Shown in pieces: positions 25,042 through 33,535 of a stretch of 64,000 nucleotides of DNA; position 1 is the stretch's first letter, and each line of letters opens with the position of its first letter. The stretch is from WSZJ01 sp964590435. GTDB lineage: Bacteria; Planctomycetota; MHYJ01; WSZJ01. Below the pieces are notes generated by a model. It was not told where the DNA came from, ran no database searches, and saw nothing but the letters and a program-made list of their open reading frames with translations. A program made the translations under genes and the position numbers. The DNA is taken from contig CAZPWT010000071.1 of the NCBI GenBank assembly GCA_964590435.1, forward strand, positions 1 through 64,000. Direction: 5' to 3'.

Positions 25042-26060
25042 GGGACGTAGCACCACAGCAGCCGCCCGCTCCGCGACCGGATCTCGTACGCCCCCAGCGC
25101 CGCCGGCATCAGGAAGGTCTGCCCGGCCTTCCACTTGTGCGCTTTCCCGTCGATCACGAATTCCCCCTGCCCCTCCGTCGCCATCAGGATGTAAAAGCGC
25201 GTCGGGTCCCCCGCCCACTCCGCCTTGCCCGAGAACGTCAGGGATTCGAGCACGAAGCGCTGGCACCACACCATCACCTCGCGCTTCCCCTTCCCCGACC
25301 CGCGCTTCACCTTGAGCATCTCGTACGTCCGCAGGTTTTCCCGCACGTCCGCCGCCTTGCACTTCGCCAGCCCCGTCGTGTGCCAGTCAATCGCCGCGAG
25401 CCCCTTCTCGAGCTGCATCGCCCTTCCGCCCCGCCCCCAGTCCCAGATCCGGTAGGTGGTGTCGGAGTTCTGCTGGAATTCGGCGAAGGTGACGTCCTCG
25501 GCGGCGTGGATCGTCCCGGGGGGCATGAGCACGATATCGCCCGCGGCGAGCGGGAAGACGTTCATGCACGCGCCGGCCTCGCCCTTCGCGAGCGCGGCGG
25601 TGAATTTCTCGCGCGTCATGCCGGGGATGAGCCCCTTGTAGAGGCGCGCCTTGGGGCCGGCGGACAGGACCACCCAGGCCTCGATCTTCCCCGGCACGCC
25701 TTCGCCCTCGGCCACCGCGGCGAATTCGTCGCTCGGATGAACCTGGATGGACAGTGGGAGGGCGACATCGATGATCTTCACGAGGAGGGGAAAGTTGCCG
25801 CGCCAGCCGCCGGCGATGTCGCGCCCGAGGATCTCGACCGGGAATTTCTCGAGCAGCGCGCGAAGGGACTTCCCCTTGAAGGGCCCTTCGGCCACGACCG
25901 ACACGGCGCCGTCACGGCAGGCGACTTCCCACGACTCCCCGATGTTTTTCTTTGCGGGAAGCTTCTTCCCGAGCGCCGAGGCCAGGCGGCGTCCACCCCA
26001 GGGTTTCTCGACGAAGATTTCCCTGAAACGCAGGGGGACGCGGGGAAAGGGGGCAGACAT
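25038..26060 (-). CDS. manA: Mannose-6-phosphate isomerase, class I
   Basis: A 340-residue zinc cupin enzyme interconverting mannose-6-phosphate and fructose-6-phosphate. Metal ligands appear as the Q and H of QVHPSDEF, the glutamate of KIEAWVVL and the histidine of PPGTIHA. EKPWGGRRLA is the usual start motif. The length fits the short Bacillus-like class. ATG 26060 is preceded at nine bases by TATCAT. It could feed mannose to the glycosyltransferase encoded nearby, though the two are on different strands. Confidence 0.9.
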   Translation of the reverse strand: MSAPFPRVPLRFREIFVEKPWGGRRLASALGKKLPAKKNIGESWEVACRDGAVSVVAEGPFKGKSLRALLEKFPVEILGRDIAGGWRGNFPLLVKIIDVALPLSIQVHPSDEFAAVAEGEGVPGKIEAWVVLSAGPKARLYKGLIPGMTREKFTAALAKGEAGACMNVFPLAAGDIVLMPPGTIHAAEDVTFAEFQQNSDTTYRIWDWGRGGRAMQLEKGLAAIDWHTTGLAKCKAADVRENLRTYEMLKVKRGSGKGKREVMVWCQRFVLESLTFSGKAEWAGDPTRFYILMATEGQGEFVIDGKAHKWKAGQTFLMPAALGAYEIRSRSGRLLWCYVP

Positions 26061-26069
26061 GGGGCGGGC

Positions 26070-26075
26070 ATGATA
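26070..26075 (-). promoter_or_regulatory. TATCAT -10-like element before manA
   Basis: On the minus strand TATCAT, then GCCCGCCCC, then the ATG at 26060. The spacing and C-rich gap closely match those before thiI and the flavoprotein monooxygenase. Confidence 0.4.
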
Positions 26076-26113
26076 CTGGAAGGGAAGCGGGAGGGACAGC
26101 CGGCCCGGGAAGG

Positions 26114-26704
26114 TCAGGCGGATTCCGGCGGCGCGGGGGTGAGGCCCCGCGACTCGGCGTACGCGAGGGCCACCGAGGACACGAGCAGCGCCACCGCGAG
26201 GCCGCCGCAGACGTCGGAGAGGAAGTGAACGCCGACGTAGAGGCGGGTGGCGGCGATGCCGGTGGCGAAGAGCAGGAAGGCCGGGCGGAGGCGCGGGACG
26301 AACGCCGAGAGCAGGAAGGCGGCGGCGAACGCGCCGTTGGTATGGTTGCTGGGGAAGGAGGCGTCGTCCGCCGTGGTGAGGGACACGAAGTCGGCCAGCG
26401 TCTCGTAGGGCCGCCGCCGCCCGACCAGGAATTTCACGGCCGAGCCCGCCAGCAGCGCCGCGGCCGTCGTCCCCCCGGCCAGGAACGCCTGCCGCCACTT
26501 CTTCGCGTACGCCAGCCCCGCGCATCCGGCCCATACGAATGCCCCCAGCGTCCACGCGCAAGTCGCGCCCAGCGCCGCCGGGTTCAGCCCCTCGCGCCGG
26601 TGAGCCTCGAACCAGCGGGAGACGGCCGCGTCGGCGGGAAGAGCGAGAGCCGTCGCCGCGCACGCGGCGAGGAAGGCCGCGCCCCGGGCCTGCGTCCGGG
26701 TCAT
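26114..26704 (-). CDS. PAP2-family membrane phosphatase
   Basis: A 196-residue membrane protein with about six hydrophobic segments and the three phosphatase motifs: KFLVGRRRP (K-x6-R-P), FPSNHT (usually P-S-G-H), and TRLYVGVHFLSD (R-x5-H-x3-D). It likely dephosphorylates a lipid phosphate or pyrophosphate such as phosphatidate or undecaprenyl pyrophosphate at the membrane surface. Start ATG 26704 overlaps the stop of the aminopeptidase P gene (ATGA). An open frame continues upstream but is not family-like. Confidence 0.87.
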   Translation of the reverse strand: MTRTQARGAAFLAACAATALALPADAAVSRWFEAHRREGLNPAALGATCAWTLGAFVWAGCAGLAYAKKWRQAFLAGGTTAAALLAGSAVKFLVGRRRPYETLADFVSLTTADDASFPSNHTNGAFAAAFLLSAFVPRLRPAFLLFATGIAATRLYVGVHFLSDVCGGLAVALLVSSVALAYAESRGLTPAPPESA

Positions 26705-27930
26705 TTCGCCGCGGACCCCGCGAGCTTTTCGATCTCCTCGACCGTCTTCGGGATCCACCCCGAGAGGCTGTCGGAGCCGTCCTCCGTCACCACCAGGACA
26801 TCCTCGATCCGCACGCCGATTCCCTCGTCCGCGAGGTAGATCCCGGGCTCGACCGTCAGGACCATCCCCGGTTCGAGCTTCGCCTGGTAGTCGCCCACGT
26901 CGTGGACCTGCAGCCCGACCCAGTGGCTCGTCAGGTGCGGCATCCGGCCTCCGAACCCGCGCTCCTCCAGCACCTTTCGCGCCACCGCGTCGATCGCCAT
27001 CAGCGTCGTCCCCGGCCGGATCGCCCGGATCCCCGCCTCCTGCGCGGCCAGCACCGCTTCGTACACCTCCCGCTGCCGCTTCGTGAACTTCCCGTCAGCC
27101 GGGAACGTCCGCGTCACGTCCGCCGCGTACATCCCGATCTCCGCGCCCGTGTCCACCACGACCAGCTCGTTCCGGTCCAGCTGCTCCGCGTTCGCCGTGT
27201 AGTGCACCATCGTCCCGTTCTTGCCGCTCCCGACGATCGAAGGGAACGCCAGCCACGCCGCGCCGCCGTCCTGGTACCCCTTCTCCAGGATCCGCTGGAA
27301 GTCCCGCTCTTTCATCCCCGGCTTCGCCCGGCCGATCGCCGCGACCAGCGCTTCCCCCGTCACGCGGCACGCCTCGCGCAGCAACTCGATCTCCCCCGCG
27401 TCCTTGACCTGCCGCATCCGCGCCAGCCGGTGCTCCAGCGCGCGGACCTTTTCGCCGTCGAGGCGGGAACGAAGGGCGTTCGCCCAGGCTTCGCGGCGTT
27501 TGGAGGGTGCGAAGGGATCGCCGAAGTCGCGAGCATCGCCGGGGGCGTTGAACGCGGAGTAGAACTCCGAACGGCCTCCGGGAAGCCAGAGCCCGTCGGC
27601 GGAGTACCGGGAGGCGGCGAGGTCCAGCTGGTCGACCGGGAGCACGCCCTCGAAGCCCTTCGGCGCCGCCCGCGTCTCGTCCCCCGCGAAGATCCAGGCC
27701 CCTTCCCGCGAAAGCACCAGCACCGCGTCCGGCCAATCGAGCCCGGTCAGGTACCAGAAGTCGTTGTCCTGACGGAACGGCTCCGCCGCCGGCGCGCCCG
27801 GCACGAGCGCGAGCCCGTCCTTGACCTGTTTCTGGAGCCGCGCCCGGCGCGCCGCGAACGGAGCCTCGGCGGGATCGGCGCTCGCGGAAACGGCGCAGAT
27901 GAGCGCCAGCAGCGCGGTCAGGAAACGCAT
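26701..27930 (-). CDS. Secreted M24B aminopeptidase P-like metallopeptidase
   Basis: A 409-residue exported enzyme: MRFLTALLALICAVSASADP is a signal peptide, whereas classic PepP is cytoplasmic. The N-terminal creatinase-like domain includes DNDFWYLTGLDWPDAVL. The catalytic pita-bread domain holds the five metal ligands: D in VVVDTGAE, D in ADVTRTFPA, H in SHWVGLQVHD, E in TVEPGIY and E in RIEDV. It should cleave X-Pro bonds at peptide N-termini in the periplasm. It is coupled to the PAP2 gene downstream and follows the cyclase-fold gene by 19 bases. Confidence 0.9.
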   Translation of the reverse strand: MRFLTALLALICAVSASADPAEAPFAARRARLQKQVKDGLALVPGAPAAEPFRQDNDFWYLTGLDWPDAVLVLSREGAWIFAGDETRAAPKGFEGVLPVDQLDLAASRYSADGLWLPGGRSEFYSAFNAPGDARDFGDPFAPSKRREAWANALRSRLDGEKVRALEHRLARMRQVKDAGEIELLREACRVTGEALVAAIGRAKPGMKERDFQRILEKGYQDGGAAWLAFPSIVGSGKNGTMVHYTANAEQLDRNELVVVDTGAEIGMYAADVTRTFPADGKFTKRQREVYEAVLAAQEAGIRAIRPGTTLMAIDAVARKVLEERGFGGRMPHLTSHWVGLQVHDVGDYQAKLEPGMVLTVEPGIYLADEGIGVRIEDVLVVTEDGSDSLSGWIPKTVEEIEKLAGSAAK

Positions 27931-27949
27931 CGGAGGCCTCCGGCCCGCC

Positions 27950-29026
27950 CTACGACTGGAAGATCGGCAGGTACTGGTACGGAACGGCCAGCGTCAGCAC
28001 CGCGAACGCCGTGCAGTAGGCGCCGTCGTACTCGCCCTGCCACGACCCGTCCGCCTGCTGCTCCTTGATGTACATGTCCCGCATCGTCGGGAACCACTCC
28101 TCCCACGTCTGGCCGCCGGCATAGTACGCCGCCATCGTCGAGTACAGGTTCCCGTAGAACTTGTGCCCCCAGTTCCCGCCCACCTGGTTCTGCCGGTTCT
28201 TCTTCAGGAACTCCAGCCCCTTCTTCACTTCCTTCGCCTCGTACTCCCCGAACAACTGCATCGACGCAACCGCGCCGGCCGTGAGCGGGAACGTCCCGCC
28301 GCCGCCGCCGCCCTGCAGCGAATACTTGAATGAGCCGTCCGGGTTCGCCGATTTCTTGAGGTACCCGATCCCCTTCTCGATCACCTTCTTGTCGACCTGG
28401 AAGCCCGCGTTGCGGCACGACCGCAGCGCCATGACCGACGTGACGGTGACGGATCCTTCGTCGTACGTCGGCTCGGGCGCGTATCCCCAGCCGCCCATGG
28501 ACGTCTGCGAATACGCGATGATCCCCACGGCCTTCTTGATGGCGGTCTCCATCTTCTGCCGCGTGTCGTCGGCGCCGGTCATCATGCCGTACGCCTCGCC
28601 GAGGAACATCGTCGCGAAACCGTGACCGTGCATGCGCGACTGCTCCCCGTTCGGTTCCGTGATGTACCCCTTGCGCGAAGTCTTGCTGCAGTTCAGCAGG
28701 TAGTTGATCGCGAGCTGCACGCAGTTCCCGTACTTCCCGCGCCCCGGCTGGTGCCCCTCCGCAAGGAACGCGCACCCGGCCAGCGACGTCGTCGCCACGT
28801 GCACGCTCTGTCCCCACTCACCCTTCTTCTGCTGCGTCTTCTTCAGGTACTCCAGCCCCTTCCGCGTCGCAGCAATCTGCCCCTCGGTGATCAGGTTCTT
28901 CCGCTCCACCGGCGGCGGATCCGCAGGCTTGTCTTCGCCGAAAGCGCGGGAAGCGGCGCCGGCGAACGGGAGGGCGGCGAGGCCGAGGGAACTGAGGAGG
29001 AAGCTGCGGCGGTCGAGTGAGGGCAC
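27950..29026 (-). CDS. Tat-exported squalene-cyclase-fold (prenyltransferase repeat) protein
   Basis: A 358-residue protein with a twin-arginine leader (DRRSFLLSSLGLAALPFAGAA) and alpha/alpha-barrel repeats. Each repeat has a GxWG-type turn: KKGEWGQS, MGGWGYAPE, NPDGSFKY, GGNWGHKF, ADGSWQG. The catalytic DxDD of squalene-hopene cyclase is not seen, so it is more likely a binding or structural member, as in many planctomycetal secreted proteins. The start is GTG 29026, with GAGGAATCC upstream. A six-Gly run sits near residue 240. It ends the FecR/DUF4175/coiled-coil gene set. Confidence 0.8.
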   Translation of the reverse strand: MPSLDRRSFLLSSLGLAALPFAGAASRAFGEDKPADPPPVERKNLITEGQIAATRKGLEYLKKTQQKKGEWGQSVHVATTSLAGCAFLAEGHQPGRGKYGNCVQLAINYLLNCSKTSRKGYITEPNGEQSRMHGHGFATMFLGEAYGMMTGADDTRQKMETAIKKAVGIIAYSQTSMGGWGYAPEPTYDEGSVTVTSVMALRSCRNAGFQVDKKVIEKGIGYLKKSANPDGSFKYSLQGGGGGGTFPLTAGAVASMQLFGEYEAKEVKKGLEFLKKNRQNQVGGNWGHKFYGNLYSTMAAYYAGGQTWEEWFPTMRDMYIKEQQADGSWQGEYDGAYCTAFAVLTLAVPYQYLPIFQS

Positions 29027-29088
29027 GTGGGATTCCTCGAATGCGGCTGGCGATGGCCCGGGGGTTCCCGGTATTCGTGGCTGACAGT

Positions 29089-29736
29089 CTACTCCCGGCT
29101 CATGATTTTTGAGTATTCGAAGAGTTTTTCGCGATAGGAACCCCGGGCGGTGCGGAAGTCGTCCTCGGACTGGAGGAGTTCTTCTCGGAGACGCGGGGGA
29201 AGGTTGCCCCAGCTTGCAGCGGCATCGCCGGTGCGGACCACGCCGGCGGTCGAATCGTGGGAACCGGTCGTCCGGTAGCCCGACTTCGCGGGGTCGCCCA
29301 GGGTGCCGTTCCGTCCGTCGACGGGGGGCGGCTTCGTGCGGCCCGCCGAGTTCGTTTCCTTCGCGGACGAAGTCGAGGAGCTCTCGGAGTCGCTGGCCGC
29401 CTTGATCAGCGTCTCCAGGTCGCGCACGGCGGCGGCCTGCTCGGCCGTTCCGTTGTCGAAGATCTTCGACAGGCCCTCCACGGCGCGTCCCTGCTCGGCG
29501 ATCGCCGGATCCTTCCCTGCCTCGGCCAGGCTCGCCTCGGCGTTCTTCATGCGGGTCAGAATTTCCTCCAACGTCCGCATCACGTCCACCGGCTCCTGCT
29601 GGCCTTCTTCGCCGACCGGCAGGACCTCGGCATCGTCCGCGACCGGCCCCCCGGGAAATTCCTCCGCCGGACCGGCCGCCGCGGGCAGCGACATCCCCAG
29701 CCCGAGCACGCCGCACAGCACCTGTTTCCACCTCAC
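29089..29736 (-). CDS. Small secreted protein, paralog A
   Basis: A 215-residue protein with a signal peptide (to about residue 21, ...SLPAAAGPAEE). An acidic stretch is followed by LEEILTRMKNAEASLAEAG, a Ser/Thr-rich middle, and the C-terminal block WGNLPPRLREEL. It ends with FRTARGSYREKLFEYSKIM. The same three blocks occur in the upstream neighbour, so the two are duplicates of a short periplasmic helical protein. No catalytic residues seen. Planctomycetal DUF4175-type loci often encode such short proteins. Function unknown. Confidence 0.75.
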   Translation of the reverse strand: MRWKQVLCGVLGLGMSLPAAAGPAEEFPGGPVADDAEVLPVGEEGQQEPVDVMRTLEEILTRMKNAEASLAEAGKDPAIAEQGRAVEGLSKIFDNGTAEQAAAVRDLETLIKAASDSESSSTSSAKETNSAGRTKPPPVDGRNGTLGDPAKSGYRTTGSHDSTAGVVRTGDAAASWGNLPPRLREELLQSEDDFRTARGSYREKLFEYSKIMSRE

Positions 29737-29799
29737 CGGGAGCCCTCCGAAATGTTCTTCCCTTCTGACGCCCCCGGGAGGTTTTCGTTCACGCGAAAA

Positions 29800-30516
29800 T
29801 TATTCGGAAGCCCCGAGCATCCGGCTGTACTCGCGCAGCTTCTCCGAATAGGTCCCCTTCGTGCTGCGGAACTCGTCGTCCGCCTGGCTGATCTCTTCGC
29901 GAAGCCTGTCCGGCAGGTTTCCCCATCGGTCCGTGAGCTCCGCCGTCCGCTCCCGCGCGCCGGAATCGCTGTCGCCCGACGGGTTGTACGGCTGGGTCGC
30001 GGGATTCGAAGGATTCTTCGGCTTCTGCTGCCCCGGCTGCTTCTGCGGCTGCTTTTGCTTCTGCCCCTGCTTCTTGGGATCTCCCTGTCCTTCCTGCTCC
30101 TTCGCGGCCTTGATCAGCTTCTCGATCCCCTCGACCGCCTTTGACTGCCCGTCCTTCGATCCGTCGAAGATTTTCGTCATCTCCCGGATCGCCTTGTCCT
30201 GCAGGTCCTTCGCCGTCAGGAGCTTGTCCGCCTCCTCGATCACCTTGCCCTGCGCGTCCGTCGCCTTCCACGCTCCCGCCTCCGCCAGCGAGGACTCCGC
30301 GTCCTTCATCTTCGAGATGATCTCGTCCAGCGTCTTGAGCGGGTCGATCTGCTCCTCCTCCATGTCCTCCTCGTCGGAGCCCGGCAGCACCTCGTCCCCG
30401 CCATCGGTCTTCGGCCCCTCCGGGAACTCCTCGTCGTCCGCCCAGGCCGGCACCGCCAGGACCGCCGCCAGCGCGCCCGCCGCCGCGAAACGCAACGCCC
30501 TCGTGATGATGTTCAT
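29800..30516 (-). CDS. Small secreted protein, paralog B
   Basis: A 238-residue protein with a signal peptide (LAAVLAVPAWADDEE), a strongly acidic N-terminal stretch, then LDEIISKMKDAESSLAEAG and a helical middle. A Lys/Gln/Pro-rich low-complexity linker follows (about residues 145-185). The C-terminal blocks are WGNLPDRLREEI and FRSTKGTYSEKLREYSRML. It begins two bases after the stop of the giant coiled-coil gene, so the two are cotranscribed. The C-terminal block shared with paralog A may be a docking segment for the coiled coil; this is inference. Confidence 0.78.
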   Translation of the reverse strand: MNIITRALRFAAAGALAAVLAVPAWADDEEFPEGPKTDGGDEVLPGSDEEDMEEEQIDPLKTLDEIISKMKDAESSLAEAGAWKATDAQGKVIEEADKLLTAKDLQDKAIREMTKIFDGSKDGQSKAVEGIEKLIKAAKEQEGQGDPKKQGQKQKQPQKQPGQQKPKNPSNPATQPYNPSGDSDSGARERTAELTDRWGNLPDRLREEISQADDEFRSTKGTYSEKLREYSRMLGASE

Positions 30517-30518
30517 GG

Positions 30519-33512
30519 TTATCTCCCGCCTCCCTGCATTTTCTCTTTCAGTTTGTCGGTGAAGTTCCGCGTGAGCTGCGCAATGTGCCCCTGCTCCGCG
30601 CGGAGACGCTTGAGGATCGTCAGCTGGATCGGGTCGAGCTCGTGCTTCGCTTCCTTCGTCGCTTCCTTCGCCAGCCTCTCCGTCTTCTGCTTCAGCTGCA
30701 GCTCCATCGTCTTCAGCAGCTTCAGCTCCGCAACGTCCGGGATCAGCGGACCGCCGCCGCCGCCGCCGCCACCCTGCTGCTGCTGCTTCTTCTTCCGGCG
30801 CTGCTTTTCCTTCTGAAGAGCCTGGACCAGTTCCTTGAGGCGCGACATCACGTCGCCCTGGACTTCCTGCGTGTACTCGCCGACCTCCTGCTTGCCGAGT
30901 TCCTCGGCGATCGTGCCCATGTCGTCACCGCAGGTCTCCAGCACCCACGTGTACACCTGCGAGCCCTCTTCCTCGATCTTCTTCCGGAGCGCCTCGGCGA
31001 TCTTCTTCGCCTCCTCCTCCTCCAGCTTGATCTTGCGGACGTCCACCTGGCCCTTGCGGTCGAGGTCGCCGTCCTTCTTCTTCAGCGCGTCGAGGCGGCG
31101 CGTCTCGTCGTTGATGTGCTCCTGCTTCTGGACCAGTTCCTGGAGCTGGTTCTCCATCTGCTGGAGCTGTTCCTCCTGGAGCTGCTGCGCGTACTGCCGC
31201 TCCGCCTCCTCCAGGTCCTCCATCGCCTTCTGGAGGTCCTCCTCCGTCTTCTCGCTGTCCTGCTGCGCCTGTTGCGTCTGCTGCTGCTGCTGGCTCTGCT
31301 GCGTCTGGCCCGCGGACTTCGACGACTCCGACAGCGATTCCGACGACTTCTTCTCCGGGACCTTCGCCGCCGCCTCCGCCATCTTCTTCAGCTGCTCCTC
31401 GATCTTCCGCTGGCGCTCGCGAAGCTGCTCCAGCTTGCGCTTCTGCTCCTCCGTCAGCTCCCGCTGGCTGAGCTTCTCCAGCTCCTTGCGGGCCTCCTCC
31501 AGCGCCTTCTTCGCCTGCTCCTGGTTCTGCTGGGCGCTCTGGTTGTCCTTCTGCTCCATCTGCTTCCCGGCCTTGTTCATCTCGCCGGAAGCCTGCTGCG
31601 TCTTCTGCCCCGCCTTGCTCATCGAAGCCGACCCGTTCGGGTCCTTCTGCGCGTTCTTCTTGGCCGCCTCCTCCATCTTCTCGGCCAGGTCCTTCATCTT
31701 CCGCTCCAGCTCGGCCTGCTTGTCGGCGACCGCCTTCGCCTTCTTCTCCTGGTCCTCCTTGGAAGCGGCGGCCGCCTTCTTCATCTTGTCGAGCGCGTTC
31801 GCGGCCTTCTGGAGGTCCTGGCTCGCCGACTGCTGGTTCTGCTCCGCGTCGGACGGCTTCCCGTCGTTCATCTGCTCGGAGGCCTGCCCCATCTCCTGGC
31901 TCGCGCTCTTCGTCGACTTCGAGGCCTGCTCCGCCGCTTTCTTCATCTCGGCGTTCTCGCCCGACTTGCTCGCCATGCCCTCCAGGTCCTTCGCGAGCTG
32001 GTGAGCCTTGTCCTGCAGGTTCTGCTGCTTCTTCGCCACTTCGCCCATCGCCTTCGCGTCCTGCTGCGCCAGCTGCTTCTGGAGCTGCTCCAGCTTCTCC
32101 TTCGCCTGGTTCAGCGTGTTCAGCGCCTGGTCCTGGTTCGACTTGGCGCCCGAAGGGTTCTTCTGGCCCAGCTCCTGCTCGGCTTTCTTCATGTCGCCGG
32201 AAGCGCCCTTTGTCTTCTCGCCGGCTTCCTTCATCGCGTCCTTGACCGGCTTGCTGTCGGACTTCTCGCCGAGCTTGCCCATCTCGCCGGCGAGCTTCTC
32301 CGTGGCCTCCTTGAGGTCGCCCTGCGCCTTGGCCTGGTCGGCCAGGTTCTGCTCGCGGTTCTTTTCGGCCTCGGCCATTTCGTTCTGAAGGGCCTGCTTG
32401 GCCTTCTCGAGCGCGTCGGCGGCCTTCTGCTCGTTCTGCTGGGCCAGGCCGGGGGTCTCGTCCTCCAGGTCCTTCGCGGCGCGGTCCATCGCCTTCTTCG
32501 CGTCGGCAAGCGCCTTCTTCGCCTCGGCCGCGCCCTTGGTGTCGGGCATGCCGTCCAGCTTCTCGCCGGCGCGGGACGTGTCCTTCGAGTTCTTCTCCTG
32601 CGCCTTCTGGATCGAGCCCATCTTCTGCGAGGAATCCTCGGCGGCCGCTTCCTTCGTGCGCTTCTGGATCCCCTCCTGCTCCTTCTGGATCTTCTCGATC
32701 GCCTCGATCGCTTCCTTCATCTGCTGCGCGCCTTCGGCCGCGGACTTGGACTTGGCGATCGCGTCTTCCTGCTTCTTGATCAGGTCCTTCAGGCCCTTGA
32801 CCGCCTCGGACAGGTCGCGGACTTCCGGGGACTGCGCGTTCTTCGTCTCGTTCTGGAGCTTGTCCTGCTCCGCCTTCAGGTCCTCGAGCGCCTTCTTCGC
32901 CTGGTCGATGTCCTTCTCCATCCCGGCCGGGTCGTTCTGCTTCAGCGCTTCCTCGAGCTCCTGCTGCTCCTTGATCGCGTTGTCGAGCGCTTCCTTGAAC
33001 TCGGCCGTGTCCTGCTCGCGCTCCTTGTTCATGTCCGACGTGTTCTTCGTGATGTCCTTCTGGTCCTTCTGGATCCCCTTCAGCTCCGCCATCAGCTTGC
33101 GGATCGCCTCGAGCTTCTTCTTGATGTCGTTCTCGCTGTTGCGGTTCTCGAGGATGTCCAGGATCCCCTGCAGGTCGTTCACGATCTCCATCTGCTTCTC
33201 GATCGCCGTCCCCATCTTCGCTTCGCTGATGAGGGCGATGATTTCCTTGATGTCCTGGTCGAGAAGCGAGCCTTTCAGGGCCTCGAGCCCCTGGTAGAGC
33301 TTGGCGGCGGCCTCGGGTTCCTTTTCCTGGAGCCCGTCGGCGACGCGCTTCATCTTTTCCTTGAGGTCCTCGACGCGCTTGCCGATCTCGCTTTCGCGAT
33401 CGAGCACGACGCGGTTGGCATTGCCTCCCGGCGGGTCGTCGGCGTAGAGGTGGGCGGCGATGACGGTGCACAGGGCGAACCCGGTGCAGATCAATCCGGC
33501 GAATCGGCGCAT
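30519..33512 (-). CDS. Giant secreted coiled-coil protein
   Basis: A 997-residue protein with a signal peptide (MRRFAGLICTGFALCTVIAAHLYADD), followed almost entirely by Lys/Glu/Gln/Ala-rich helical sequence. A unit of about 70-100 residues recurs, with a core like QKNPSGAKSNQDQALNTL followed by a leucine-zipper stretch; clear copies are near residues 370, 460, 560 and 650. A poly-Gln/poly-Gly tract (QQQQ then eight Gly, encoded by triplet repeats near 30751-30796) precedes a conserved helical C-terminus. There is one TWVLETCGDD segment with a cysteine. It resembles the coiled-coil C-terminal half of DUF4175 proteins, split off as its own gene. It probably forms a periplasmic fibre or tether. 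Confidence 0.82.
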   Translation of the reverse strand: MRRFAGLICTGFALCTVIAAHLYADDPPGGNANRVVLDRESEIGKRVEDLKEKMKRVADGLQEKEPEAAAKLYQGLEALKGSLLDQDIKEIIALISEAKMGTAIEKQMEIVNDLQGILDILENRNSENDIKKKLEAIRKLMAELKGIQKDQKDITKNTSDMNKEREQDTAEFKEALDNAIKEQQELEEALKQNDPAGMEKDIDQAKKALEDLKAEQDKLQNETKNAQSPEVRDLSEAVKGLKDLIKKQEDAIAKSKSAAEGAQQMKEAIEAIEKIQKEQEGIQKRTKEAAAEDSSQKMGSIQKAQEKNSKDTSRAGEKLDGMPDTKGAAEAKKALADAKKAMDRAAKDLEDETPGLAQQNEQKAADALEKAKQALQNEMAEAEKNREQNLADQAKAQGDLKEATEKLAGEMGKLGEKSDSKPVKDAMKEAGEKTKGASGDMKKAEQELGQKNPSGAKSNQDQALNTLNQAKEKLEQLQKQLAQQDAKAMGEVAKKQQNLQDKAHQLAKDLEGMASKSGENAEMKKAAEQASKSTKSASQEMGQASEQMNDGKPSDAEQNQQSASQDLQKAANALDKMKKAAAASKEDQEKKAKAVADKQAELERKMKDLAEKMEEAAKKNAQKDPNGSASMSKAGQKTQQASGEMNKAGKQMEQKDNQSAQQNQEQAKKALEEARKELEKLSQRELTEEQKRKLEQLRERQRKIEEQLKKMAEAAAKVPEKKSSESLSESSKSAGQTQQSQQQQQTQQAQQDSEKTEEDLQKAMEDLEEAERQYAQQLQEEQLQQMENQLQELVQKQEHINDETRRLDALKKKDGDLDRKGQVDVRKIKLEEEEAKKIAEALRKKIEEEGSQVYTWVLETCGDDMGTIAEELGKQEVGEYTQEVQGDVMSRLKELVQALQKEKQRRKKKQQQQGGGGGGGGPLIPDVAELKLLKTMELQLKQKTERLAKEATKEAKHELDPIQLTILKRLRAEQGHIAQLTRNFTDKLKEKMQGGGR

Positions 33513-33535
33513 GGCGAAGTCCTCCTGTCCCCCGG

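Noticed and set aside
30751..30796. Triplet repeats as a CRISPR or satellite array
   Set aside because: They encode Gln and Gly runs inside a coding frame and have no spacer structure.
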